Shown here: piece by piece, positions 13,100 through 25,497 of the stretch
Layout: every line of letters begins with the position of its first letter
Numbering within the stretch: position 1 is the stretch's first letter
Origin: Daphnia carinata
Taxonomy: Eukaryota; Arthropoda; Branchiopoda; Diplostraca; Daphniidae
Length of the DNA stretch: 64,000 bases
Assembly (NCBI RefSeq): GCF_022539665.2
Contig: NC_081335.1
Location: 4,154,001 to 4,218,000, forward strand
Direction of reading: 5' to 3'
Translations under genes and position numbers: made by a program
Notes under the pieces: model-generated
Told to the model about the DNA's origin: nothing
Database searches by the model: none
What the model saw: only the letters and a program-made list of their open reading frames with translations

Positions 13100-13805
13100 A
13101 CAATCCGCTCCGGAGAGAGGAACGAGCCCGACTGTCACTCGCTAATCCCAACACCTAGTTGCGTCCCATTTTCAAACATATTGCGCCATTTTGAGCTATA
13201 GTTTGATGATAAACGAAGCTAATCTATCTGCGGTTTTCCTTGATGACGCGTTTCCAAGCTAGCTCAAATTTTTCGCTTCTTTACACAGAGCTTTGAAATG
13301 TTTGTTTGAGGGGATCTTGGTCGATAAGAAATGACCACAACATCCGAAATACAATCGCGTATAAAAATGTCAACCGCTTTGCTACACCAAGTTTATTTCA
13401 TTTAGGAGTTGTACCTTGTGCTAAACAAGTCAGATTATGTGTTTATATACTACACCTCGTTTAAAATTTATGTTTGTTATTTTCTCGCACGTTAAGTTAT
13501 AATGAAGTGTCAGCCACACAAATAAGACGTTTCTAGAGGGGCAATGTGCACCGTATAACTTTCGGAAGCGTAGTGTTTCTTGCGGTATCTGGTTTCCATC
13601 ACCCACATCGAGCATGCACAACCTTGCCAATCGATTGCCGATTAAAAGGGGTACATCAGAAGACGGCTGAAGGGGCCGCTGCAACACATCATTCTGTATG
13701 TGCGATCAATGCAAACGTGATTAAGCAGGACAGTGAACGAACGCTACGCAAACCAATAAATGTAATGCACATTATCTAGAAGGCAATGGGCATTGGCGAT
13801 GCAAC
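13100..13805. other. intergenic: peptidase promoter and gustatory receptor 3' flank
   Basis: The stretch separates the 5' end of the ACE-like gene from the 3' end of the receptor gene, both on the minus strand. No TATA box was evident close to 13099. Small open frames on both strands lack splice context or resemblance. Confidence 0.4.
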
Positions 13806-15263
13806 TTAAGTCGTTGAATCAAGGTTTTCTTTTTCATTGGAATGGAACTGATAGAGGATGATGAGGTAAGTCAACGTTGTCCCCACCATCTGCAACGAAT
13901 CATTAGGGAAATGTATTATAATCGATTATTTTTTTCTTATTACGACAGTTCTCACCGTTGGTATGAGTTTGCAATCGATATCAAAGAAACCGGCAGCTGT
14001 CATTTGGGGTAGTGAAAGGGAGACTTCCATCCTTAAAAATTCTGCCTAACATGGCAGCTGATTAGATGAACCTTTTCAATGAATTGTATTAGATGACATA
14101 CTTGACTCTTAAGAGAAATGTCTTCGAAATTCAAATTCTGTAGCTTTCTCGTTATCTTCACTGCCTGGAGACAATAAGTGAAGGCAATAGTGTGAATTGA
14201 AATGTCAAGGACCGTTGTTTAAAATTCATGTTACGCTATACCTCTTGTCGGACTACAGATGGTATGTAGGTTAGAGCAACGAAAGAAATCCAATCTTTGA
14301 TGAGCAAAAGGATAAGCGTGTAAAGTTTAGTGTTGTGCGTTTTAGCTTGCGAATTTGTTAAAACGGAAAAGATGAAGAAAGAATTGTTAGTCATCCTGAC
14401 AAAGTAACTAGTCGTCAATAAGAACGTAAATGGACCGAAACAGCAGTTGATGTAATGAACAAATTCGGTTGTCAAGTAGTATGTTGCCTTCCACAGTTTC
14501 AACTGACTGGAGCGTTGCTTGTCCTTAGCCTTGATATCTTTGCCAAGAGCATTCATCATTAGATACGCGATCCAACAAAGTATGCAAAAATAATAAAAAC
14601 CAATGAGAACTAAAATGTGAAATAGGAATGTTCCTATAATCAGCAATTGATAGAAAAATGAGCTATCGTTCCACACGGACCAAATGAAGGTGAAGGAGAT
14701 GAGCACTTCCTGCATTTCAGAAAAAATGAAGGTAAATGAATTAACTTATTTAGAACTAAGGTCGATCCTACCATGGCAGATGCGGCCAATCCTACTAAAC
14801 ATGGAATTCTGAATTTTTTGAAATCACGTTCGTTATAAAAACTAGTTTGTTCTATGCTATGAAGAACGCGCACAAGATGAGGCCAATGAATTGGCGAAAC
14901 GGCAAGAAGCACAAAGTGCGATCCCAAAACTAGAATAATGTAGTTTATGGAATTGATGAAGTTATTCCATTTAAACGCCGCGGAGTGAGACAAATTTTTC
15001 CAAGACTGGGAGTCCATTGTTTCAGAGACGGTCATGACTGTCAAACCGAATTGGCATTCTGCGTCGACGAAGAACAAAAGAAGAGCAAAACCAGTGACAC
15101 ACCAAGAACAACGGCCACCGACTAACGGCAGATAATCGTGGAAATCAAGCGGAATACCGATGCACCGCATAAGCGTCGTCATCGGTCTCAAACTCCATTC
15201 AAAATCTAATTTACGTCGTTGATGCTCTTCGGCCCAAGCTGATGATTCCTTCATCAATGGCAT
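13806..15263 (-). CDS. insect-type gustatory receptor (Gr family, 7-TM)
   Basis: Five minus-strand exons: 15263-14772, 14709-14242, 14164-14102, 14045-13956 and 13889-13806; all junctions are phase 0, giving 398 residues, the usual Gr length. The hydrophobic segments fit seven membrane passes, for example TGFALLLFFVDAECQF, YIILVLGSHFVLLAVSP and FLFHILVLIGFYYFCILCWI. The last two exons carry the Gr signature: AAGFFDIDCKLIP, then after an intron in the usual place MVGTTLTYLIILYQF, matching the family's G-(10-15)-TYxxxLxQF pattern. Grs are ligand-gated cation channels with an intracellular N-terminus, used in contact chemosensing. The exon 4 start at 14045 was chosen because it is the only acceptor keeping the signature frame. 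The ligand is unknown. Confidence 0.92.
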
Positions 15264-15794
15264 GGTTCAATCAACTAGTTTCTAAAGTTCTAAAGCTAAT
15301 GGGTCATAACCAAGTTTCTTTCATGAAAATAGGTGCGCTTAACCCCTTCCACGCATTATCTAATTACAAGTAGCCATCGACGTAATTACTTTGGCTAACA
15401 AACAAATATCCTTTTAGGCAAATGAATGACACTGTTCATAATGCCGATTGCAGAACAACAGCTGTAGAAATTTGCTTTGTATTTTAGGGGACCATAGAAA
15501 CATTAAAACATTTCACGATAACAACTAAATGACGTTGCACATTATGCATAGCATCATTTTTTGTTCTCAGGCAGATAAATTGGGGTATATTCCTTTGAGC
15601 GAGACTAGATTGCATACGCATAAAAGCTTCAAAATGATACACCATAGTATAAATATGTAAGGCATTAAGATGGAACTTCTAAATAGCACTTAATATTTAA
15701 AAAATATATCTATGAATTAGAGAAGATCGCTTCGTGACTGTGCGTGTAATCAGACTTTAGGAACGATCGAGTTCCGAAGACATTTGATTCGATA
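15264..15794. other. intergenic between the two receptor genes
   Basis: AT-rich spacer of about 530 bases with no supported coding exon. It should hold the promoter of the receptor gene starting at 15263 and the 3' UTR of the one ending at 15795. Confidence 0.4.
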
Positions 15795-18510
15795 TCACGA
15801 GCTGCCCCCACCCAACTGTTTCAGAACGACGCGCGTCATCAAGGCTAACAGTAGACCAGCAGCAGCAGTTCCCATGGCACCGTAAGTAATATTCATCCCT
15901 GAAAGACCGTCATACTATTAGATGCTATTTGGCCATTTATCATTTTCGCAAATTCAAACAGAATAATTACCGAAGACAGTCATTTGTGGTGGTGATTGCC
16001 ACATAACGTAGAGAGCGTGCAACCTTTGTTCCATAGGGTAAATGCACTGAAAAGATAAAATTTGAAAAGCAAAGATAAGTGACTTTCTTGTACACATTGA
16101 ACAGCTGACGGTTGTACCTTTAATAATCGCTTGCCTTCGCCGTTGACTTCCGCGTAGGCGGCGCACAGTAAAGGTAAGATCATCATTGGGATGCACACCT
16201 GGCAATGACACCGTTACGCAGAAATTCGCCATTAATATTTTGTTGCGAAATCATCATACCTGAGCGATTTGAAGTGGGTGTGGCGTATTGGATAGCCATT
16301 CAACTAAGCCTATTGTTACCCACGCTAAACACAGCGTAGTGACACAGGTGGTCCAACGTTGAAACATTACGGACGATACACGCGTAGCGCACTGCGTAAT
16401 TGATAAGATAACAAAAAAAACATTATGTATGCTAATAACGGAATAGAAAATAAAAATCCAACTCGTTATCTTTCTACTAGTTGGCAACTTGCCGATAATT
16501 TCCAATATCTTTGTAGCACAACTGCCGTCGACATGGGCTTGACACACTCTTCGTTAGCATTTTGCCTAGCCTCTGGCACGTTATGATGAAGATTGTCAGG
16601 AGATGCAACGTCATGCAATTCCAGCACCGTTCGTTGAGGGGATCGTGTAACAGCCGTTTCCGGTTCTCTGTGGGATCTTTTTCTGCTGAGAATAGAGCAC
16701 AACATTTCATAAATATGCATGCACTTCCGGACGTTGAGCTTATTGTTTACATACTCTGAAGGTCCGTCCGTGGGTGTTGGCTCGTTATTGTTGCTTGTTG
16801 AGGCCGTATAACGCCTACGCAATTTTTTCTCGGCTTCGCCATCTGATGATTGATCAGCATCGCCATCATTCAGCCATAACATATCTGTGTTTACATTTCA
16901 TGTTGAACAAATACGTTTCGACTATATTGCATTTGAAAATAGGAAGTTACGAACCACTGTGAGACGTATTGGGACCGAAACGTTGACGCTCGTAGATGGC
17001 AGCATCTCTTTCCAAATCCTGGATGAATCGGCGAATGCCTCCATTTAAGAAAAGAACAAAAAAAAATTAATGTTAAACATTTAAAATTGGGTTTAATAGT
17101 CAAGTGGTAAGCGAAAAGATACGTAATCAAGTCAGCTTACCCATTGTGTTAGTTCGGCAAACTGATAAAAGAACTGCCGTAAACCAGAATAATTAATTAA
17201 AAAGTATGTTTTTTTTTGTTTAGTTTTTCAAAACTAAAACATCAACGATTGTTTAAAGCCAGTGTAAATACCAATGCCAACTAGCGAATTCCAGAGAATA
17301 GCGAAAACAGAGAAAATGCACATGGCGATGAAACGAATCTGGCAGAGAATGGGCGTGATGCCAGCTATGTATTTTCGGGGTGCGAAAAAGAGAAAAAAAA
17401 ATACAGTAAGCACAACCTTTTTTGGCTGTAGCTATTTAGCACGTTACCTGTTGCACACGTTTCCTGGTCTGCATACCAAGTGTAATATGCCGAAATGTTG
17501 TGGACGGCCACGAACGTCGTCATCAGCAGGAAGAAAACGAAGGCCGCATTAACTTTCAATACCGTCTGAGTGCATTAAAGGGAAAATTCAAATAAAAACA
17601 CAAAAAACGATTAGTGCACACGCAACAACTGACAAATTAAACACGGCATATGGGCGTCTACGCCATTCTCGAAATTTCGTGTTACAACCCTTGCAATTCA
17701 ACGCCCATTTGTGATGAGATAGAGGTGGACAATTGTTTAACAGAATATTATTCATTTCCTTCTCAAAACTGCACCGCAATAACCACAAGTTGTGATAAAA
17801 GTGTTGACTTACTTTAGCGTGGAGACGGACCATGTCGAGAAACTTTGAAGAATTGTACAATCGATAGGCCAAATTCTTGGAGTAGAGACCAAGTAGGCAC
17901 CAAAAGAATGTCAGAGACACCATAGCGATACCTTTTATTCAAGACATGAAGCAATTATGCTAATGAAAAAGCTTTTACATTACAAAGGAATACCGTCCAT
18001 GACGTCGGTGTGATGTGTCGCCTGAGATAGTCCCATCGATTTATCCCCGGTCATTGAAATTGCCGATTGGTTGAGCTTTAGCTCGCCAGCATGTGTGTGA
18101 ACAACTTGGGCGATGACGTAAGTGCTAGTGGATACCACCAACACTATTGAGATCAAAATGCAATACAGAAAACACATTTATCGGGACTATGTTTAGGATC
18201 GTTACCTAGAGCTGAAATGATTGTTGATGTGTACAGAACGGCAGCCAAAACACCGCGGTCATTAGGTTGAATCCTGATACCCAGTGCGTGAGCGATAGAG
18301 ATCCATAGCCACCAAGGCAGCCGTTTAGATCGTCGGACTAGATATTGTTTGGCAGGAACGTCAGCCATGCTAACCTTTTCTGATTCAATTCTCGCGTCGT
18401 AACCATGCTGTTATCACAGACGTTCTCTTAACACCGAGTGACATGTGTAAGGTAAAAAGTCACGTTGTGTCACTTACATTGTTGTTGTTCTCCATTTGTT
18501 GATAGGGCAT
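15795..18510 (-). CDS. divergent gustatory-receptor-like multipass membrane protein with long internal loop
   Basis: Thirteen minus-strand exons: 18510-18478, 18374-18206, 18143-17994, 17931-17813, 17565-17448, 17364-17272, 17161-17141, 17038-16955, 16884-16478, 16391-16260, 16198-16118, 16046-15971 and 15898-15795; phases agree throughout, 528 residues. Hydrophobic segments include VLAAVLYTSTIISALG, VNAAFVFFLLMTTFVAVHNI, FIAMCIFSVFAILW, TLCLAWVTIGLVEWL and MGTAAAGLLLALMTRVVL. A hydrophilic Ser/Arg-rich loop of about 170 residues sits before the last three. The C-terminal PPQMTVFGMNITYG followed by a final helix resembles the terminal layout of Grs without the TYL motif. Its position beside a canonical Gr supports that reading, but the family call is inference. 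The exon at 17161-17141 is only 21 bases, and the donor at 16954 (GTTCGT) is weak. The start could also be at 18495 or 18368. Confidence 0.68.
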
Positions 18511-20926
18511 CCTGCTGGCTGACTGTGGCACATCCAAGTCTCGCTCCTTGTCTCTTGCCGTCTGTTTTGATGCGTTCGTCACCGTCGAAAGCTGATTGAG
18601 CACACGAAATCCTCTAATGAAATCCCGCCTCTTGCCTGGCTGTCTCGAGTTTCAACAGGAAAACCACGAATTTTGATTAAAAAACAATAAATAAAAAGAT
18701 TGTTTTAAAGAGCGCTAGATGGTGTTATGTATGTTTCCTCTACACACCTGGCTTCGTAATCGATTGATAATTTTTAAGATTCTCGATTAAAAAATGGCTA
18801 TTCTTGAAGTCAATTGTGCCAAAATAATATGATCTATTAGTTTTCTGTACATTTTGGTACATGCAAGTTATTTAGATTCTCATTTTTATAGCAGAATAGT
18901 GAACAACGAAGTTTGGATTTGTTTAGGTTTGCCTCCCACAGGTCGTGACGTCAGCTAGTGTTGGGCTGTGTCTTGTGATGTACAAAAAGCCGAAGAGAAA
19001 GGCTGGTCTCGAGGAGAGTGAAATTGCCAGCCGTACTATCCAGGTGTGTTTTCGTGTTCGTGTGTTTCAGTCTCGTCTACTTCTTCTTTCGTTCGTTCAC
19101 TTTTCTACGTTTCATTGTCTGGTTTTTAACGCAGATCCCACTCGTAAAAATCTAGAAAAAGTCATTAGTTCTTTAATGCTTCCCAAAAGAAACGAAATCT
19201 ACATTACGTTGAATCGAGAATTACAATTATTTATTCGTTTCTTTTTCTCTTTCTACGTACATCAGGATATTTACCTCGACGTGCGATGAAGTGCTAGCTA
19301 TCGAAAATCATTTGATATCAAGTTCATTTTACTTCGACTGGATTATAAAACTCTCACCTCTCTCTCCAGCTCAAAAGGTAACATCCATAAGTTTATATAC
19401 CATTCCAGTCAGAATATACACATGCTTGGGCAATGGACGTGAGTGATGCAAACGCCGAGGGTGGAGCGCTTAGCAATAAGATTTCATTGTTTGTTACAAG
19501 ACCTTCACGCTGCCATAGAAGGAGTGCGTGCCGTTTTCACCCATCTTGGCTTCACGCAACTCATTCGTCGTATTATTCAGACTTTTTTAAGACCTGGGTT
19601 TTTTCTTTGCCTCCCCTCCACACACCTTTTTGTTCGTTCGCTTTCCTTTTCACTTGGGGATGAAGGCCATTGTGTGTTGAGTCACAAATGCTGGAACGAG
19701 GAAGGATTGAACACCATGGCTCATGATTCGATTTCTTTTGAGTAAACAGGGAACATGTTTGTCACTCGATTCAACATGGCTGCTGCGTGTAGTCATCACT
19801 TTTCAAACGAATTAACATTATCTTGCTAGTCAGGTGTGACCCTGCGGTTGCACGAACATAACCTGAAAGAAATCTTTCTTTTTCCACTTTCGAAAATGGA
19901 GAGAGAGAGAGACAAAAACAAGCCTATTTGCCACGATATGCAAGAGAGGGGTGGTAGTAAACTGGTCGTTAGGTTTGCTGGAATTTCCAGTCAAGGTCTT
20001 CTCGTTTCGAAGACGAGTGGACGGCCTTCGCCACCGGAACTGGCTAATCATCCGTGGTCGTGTTCTCTCATTGGTTCCAGCACGACCGGTGCAGCCTGGA
20101 ACACCAAAACTTTCATTCACGTTTACACAACCCATTGGTTCCATTTCTTTAATTTCTTTTCTAAACAAGAATATCGCTGGCCATATTGCGTCGTTAGATA
20201 CTTAATGCACGATGACAAATTTTTATTTTTCCTTTGTATTTGCGTTCAGTGAAGGGCAGGAACAACGAACAGTTTGAGGTAAAAGTAGAAAAGAAGGGAC
20301 CGGCATCATCATCCTCTCGTAACACAGGCATTTTCCCCTGCGGCTCTCTTAGTCCCCCTGCCTCCCACCGGTACAGTAACATCCTGCCACCAGGTAGAAA
20401 AAAAGAGAAAAAGGTGGATAATAAAATAAAAGAACTACGAAAAAAAAAAACATGTACATTTTCACTTGCAAACGGCATTTTTGTTTTAAAAGGTAGGCCT
20501 TTTAATGGTTGGGCGTATAGCAGAACACTGACCGAACCCCATTCTCCCATGTTAAGGAAAGTTTTGTGTAATCGAAAGTGAAGAGTGATTGAATGAATCG
20601 AACTTGGACTCGATACGTTTGTACCATTCAAAAAGCATTTCTTGTGTGCAACGGGGCGTGTTAAAAAAAGGGATCATATTCATACCTGTGCGAACCGAGG
20701 CGTCCTTTCACTTCTTTCGAAATGCAACGAGCTCTGAGATAGGCGACAACCAACTGTGAATCTAAAAAAAAATAAACACGCTCGAACGAATTATGAATAT
20801 TTCTTTCTGCAATGTCATTTCTAAGATATTTTCTTCTATGAATAAAAAGAAATGACTGCTTGTTCTTGCATTATTAAATAATATTTTTTTTTGTGTTTTT
20901 TCATTGCGCTGGCCAATTAGGCAATC
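18511..20926. other. intergenic between divergent genes; holds a perfect CRE
   Basis: This spacer separates the receptor-like gene (minus) from the ZP gene (plus) and should contain both promoters and possibly 5' UTR exons of the ZP gene. A perfect palindromic TGACGTCA lies at 18946-18953. Open frames of 80-140 codons at about 19.8-20.6 kb on both strands have no domain resemblance and look like chance. Confidence 0.4.
18946..18953. promoter_or_regulatory. palindromic cAMP response element (CRE) match
   Basis: The 8-base TGACGTCA full CRE is the binding site of CREB/ATF bZIP dimers. It lies about 440 bases upstream of the receptor-like gene start and about 2 kb upstream of the ZP gene. One 8-mer can occur by chance, so function is unproven. 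Confidence 0.3.
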
Positions 20927-23900
20927 ATGGGATTCTTCTCCCTCCGAGGCCGTCCGTTGATCGTCTGCTGTTGGGTAAGTTTCCAGTTTTTGTATTCAGG
21001 CTATTGTAATGTTCTTCCTCTACTTGGCTACTAAAAAAATCGTGAGCCATTCAACGTCTTTCCCCTTCGGCTGGTTGATTTTCAAATGGTGAACGAAATA
21101 ATGAGGTGCAGTTGCACAACACGAAAACAAAAATGGATGAAAATAGCAATGACGACATTTTCAACCTTGCCTCTTCACGTTCGCCAATTTTGTAATTTAT
21201 TTTCCCTCAATTTTCGGTAGGAAAACAAAAATGCGAGACTCTTAACCTTGAGCCGGATGCAATTGTTGGAATGGTCGTTAAGCATTTGCATTCAGGCCGC
21301 GTTCATGACGAAAATCATGCCATTTTGATATAGCGAGGGGCGTTTTACTTATAAAGAATCCTCAATGAAGGAGAGAGTACCTTATTCGAAAAAGAAAATT
21401 TCTGATCGTGGTAAAGAGTCACAAAAGTTAAACGTTTTCTTTCTTGTACATTGGAAAGGGATGCGTGCATCCACAAAAGAACGCGTGACGTGACCGGTCG
21501 ACGACCTCCGTCTATGAACCATCCTCAGGGTAGAAAAGCGATAAAAACCATTTCTTTTTCTTGTGAAATTTGTTACGTTCCTTTTCCTTCTTTATTCTCT
21601 CTGGCCTCCCCCCCTACTGTGCGTTCTCGTTGGGATAGGGTTCTATATAATTTATCCTCAACATCGCTGAACCCACCATCCTAACTCTCCACTGTCTGCA
21701 CTGCCATTTTATTTTTAAAGCGTCTCTTTCACGCTCTGTGTAAATATATGTAGACAACGAACCACAAGAGAAGAGAGGGGGGGGGGAATAATACCTTGTC
21801 TGAACGATGACGGTTGAACCTTATGGGAATCGACATTCGCTAAGCTTCTCAGCCAGGTCTCTGGGAATGACTTTCACCTTTTATATTTTTACAATGTACA
21901 TGAGCTGCAGACGGGAAATCCGTTGTGTGCGCGACAGTTCATTTTGAAAAAGAGGGAGAGACCTGCACCTGTGCATGTTCTGAAGATGCCCTGACTCTTG
22001 TTTCGATTCCGTTATTCGTGTCAACGAACCTTTCCCTTTCCACCGGAAATGTTCGAAGCAAAGAAGAGAAAGTTGTGATTTTTTTCTTCTTCGGAAGACG
22101 CTAGTCACGTCGTTATAACCATTAAGCTAAACACAGAGTATAGGGATCAAGACCCGACGTTCGTCATTTATTTTGTGTGTGAAGAATTCGTGAATTTACA
22201 ACGGTGTTTTTCTTCACGATTGCCCTCTGGTAATGGCTGAAAAAAGCCGTTAGATTTTTGTCCATTAAATTCGAGTCGACGTTGCGTATAGTTTGAACTT
22301 GGTTGATTGATCCCGTGTATTGCAGCTCTTCCTTTCCCCCCTTCTGTTTATCTGAAGCAAAACATAGAGGGAAAAAAAGACAACCCGTTAGATTTGCTGG
22401 GCCAGTGGAGAACATAATTTTGTTTGGAAGGTCCGAGTAACGCTGACAACATTAAATGTTTTCCTCTTTTTATTTTTGTATGGAAAATTTTAACGGTGAC
22501 AAATAAGACCTTCATTTCTTTACTGTTCAATATTTCATTTTTTTTTTTAACTGTGTTTGATTTATTGTGTTTTTTTTTTTATGATTGCAGTTGTCAGTTT
22601 TGGCCGTTGCGTGCGCTGCCGAAGAGTCGACGACCATGGCGTACCCTGTCACGTCCGACGTTACATCTAAAGGTAAAAAAACATTTCGGATGCTAACAGA
22701 AAAACAGCGGGAAACAACTCGTTCGTATCCATTAAAACGGGAGATTTCTATTGTTTTTTTTTGTTTCAAAAAGAGAAAATAGATGTTCACGTTTGTCGCA
22801 TAGCCCGTACGTGATAGTTTCACGGAGAACGGGACCGGTTCGGCCCATTCAGAAACAATTTCGTGTGAGAATCAAAAACAAAACGATGGGCACAGGTGAC
22901 ATGGAAGGAAATAAAGAAATAGAAAGCCCGTCTACCTGTTGTCTTTTTTTTTTTTGGACTCTGTACTAGTGATTGGTGAAAGTCGGAGAGACCGGAATGG
23001 CGGCATCGTTCGTCTTTCTTTTCTCTTCTCTCCCGCATCACATTGACGGGCTCTATTCTTTCACTTCTGTTTGACTTTGCTCCGTGTATGGGATGCGTAT
23101 TAAGATGCGGCGTGCAACTCCACAAAATATTCGAATAACAAGAGAAAGTCCGTCCGACAAAAAACAATTCTTCGTTGGCATCTCCAGTAAAGTTCGCCTT
23201 GAGCCGCGCCCCACTTTCAAAAGTCCGATGTAGGTTAGACGAGAAAGTGGGCTTGACGGTTAACCGCTGCGAAAATGGCCAAGGCAAAAAGCATCTCGTA
23301 ATCACCCATATATGTTGCCAAAATAGTTATCGATTGTTTGAAACTGTGTAAAAAAAAAAGATGGAGAAATATGAGATGCATTTCATTCCCATGGCCCGTT
23401 TTCTCAATTTTTTGTTCGTTTGTTAAACGAGAAACTAGCGCAACGTGAATTAAAATTTTTTTTATTTGTTTCTTAATGAATAGATGGTCTGGTGGATACG
23501 GTCAACGTCGATTGTCACCAGCAGGAAATGCAGGTGACGCTATCGACGCTGGTGCCTTTCCACGGCATGGTTTACCCGCGCGGTCTCACCAAGAAATCGC
23601 CTTGCATGGCCGAATTCGACGTCCAGCTGGGTGACCGATTCACCTATCGGGTCCCGCTCCGTTCCTGCAACACCATGTTCATAGATACCGTAAGCCTTCC
23701 TTTCTTCTTTTTTTTTGTTTTTGGAAAGCTAAATTGCTTGAAAACGGACGTTTTTGCACGCGTGACTTGCGTTTGGCAGGAGGATGGATTCATCGAGTAC
23801 TTTAACACGATCGTCGTCCAGCCGCACAAGAAGCTAGTTACCAACCAAGGACGCGGTTATCACGTCCGCTGTCGCTACCAAACCAAGGATACGGCCATCA

Positions 23901-25497
23901 TTTCCGGATTTAACGTCAGGTATCATCCTCTTCTCTTTCTTTAAAAAATAAAAAGGACGGAATTGTATCAAACTGAAAGAGCGGGGGCGGTGTGTAAACC
24001 AATAAAGAGACCAACAAAATATCCAAGGCCCTTTTTGGTTGATGACTGTCAGCTGGATGTAACGTACACACCCAAGGCTATAAGCAACGAGGATTCACGG
24101 AGAAGATCGTCCTTCTCTTTTCGGGGAAACGTTTTGTTCCGCCAAGTTGGGCCGTTTCTTTTTTGAAAAAGCAGTTCCTGGATTTCTCGCATTTTCTTTA
24201 CGCCAGCCGCTCGTCAAAAAGCCGTTGAAACACGCATTGAAAAATGAAATTAAAAAAAAAAAGATATTCGACCGTGAAAGGTCGCATTTCGATGGACCGT
24301 TGCAACTCTAATGACCGGTGTAAAAAAAACAAAAACTAATTTGAGCGGATGGGCAATAAAAAAAATGAACATTTAGCCCCGAGTTTGTCGACCTCCGCTT
24401 TTTTTTTTTAATTGTACAAACAAAACTTTTGTTTCACGTTGTACCAACTTGTGGATGAACTTGAAATTTATGAAATTCTTGATTTTATTTTAGCTTTACG
24501 GGAAGTACTAAATTGGACACGACCTCTCCATTGCCCGGAACGATGATGCACATCTACGCTGGCGATGCTGTCAATCACGTTCCAGCTGAAAACGTGAAAA
24601 TCGGCGACCCGTTGACGTTGAAGGTAGCACTCGACCAACAAGAGGTATTCGGCATGACAGTTGCCGATTGTACCGTCCGTGACGGTCTCGGATGGAGTGA
24701 ACAACTCCTCTACAACGATCAAGGGTATGTTTTTCTTTAGCCTATTCAACACATTGAAAGCCTTTTGTTAAACGTGTTGCAATTTGAAAGGTGTCCCGTC
24801 GATTATGAGATCATGCCACCTTTTGAGTATGACGTCAACAAGACGTCGGCCATGGTCAAATTCCAGGCACACAAATTTCCCTACACATCGTCCGTCTATT
24901 ACCAGTGCAACGTGCGACTCTGTTTGCGTAATGGAGGTTGCGAAGAGGTAAATATCTAAAGCATTTTGAATTTGTTTTTTATGGAACATTTTATGCAATT
25001 GGTTTTCTATATATTTTTTTTATTAGCCACCACTGTGTGACAATCAGGGTAATAACCTTCGCCGCAAACGAAGGCAGGTAGAAGAAGACGGTCCGAAAGC
25101 TGATTATCGAATTGACCATCCATCGTTTGCTCGGAATGCGACCACTGTCGAGGTCTTTGGTGGTTTCTACGTCACTGACGCCACCGATGGCGGAGAGACG
25201 CGTCTCTTTGACGGCGAGCCCATCGAAGAGGTACGTTTAAATACACCCGAAAATGTATAGTCTATCATTAAATTTTTAAAAATTGGATTTCAATAGAACA
25301 AAGAGGACCAGCTTTGCATATCTCCGCGTGACTTTGCCATCGGTATCGCCGTGGCTGGCCTCATTCTGATGATCGCAGTCGTCGCTGCCATCTTGTTCTT
25401 GTGCGCCAGACGGCGACATAAGCGCGTCTCGTCTACCACCGGAAGCTCCGTCTACTCCGGCCCGTACACCAATACGGCCTACAGTCATTCGAGTTGA
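20927..25497 (+). CDS. zona pellucida (ZP) domain type I membrane protein
   Basis: Eight exons: 20927-20974, 22591-22672, 23484-23689, 23780-23919, 24494-24724, 24791-24947, 25027-25230 and 25297-25497; phases match, 422 residues. The signal peptide (PLIVCCWLSVLAVACAAEES) is split by the first intron. The ZP domain starts at VDCHQQEMQV and has the expected spaced cysteines, including KSPCMAEF, YHVRCRYQ, VADCTVRDG, CPVDYE and YYQCNVRLC. A dibasic RRKRR furin-type cleavage site follows it, then a juxtamembrane region, a transmembrane helix (FAIGIAVAGLILMIAVVAAI) and a short Ser/Tyr-rich tail. This is the layout of arthropod apical matrix and cuticle ZP proteins (dusky, miniature, piopio class), cleaved so that the ZP part polymerises outside the cell. 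No other extracellular domain is present. The subfamily is not assigned. Confidence 0.92.

Noticed and set aside
19836-20252. 138-codon plus-strand frame and its antisense partner
   Set aside because: No family resemblance and no good splice link to the ZP gene start at 20,927; may overlap 5' UTR but coding is unsupported.
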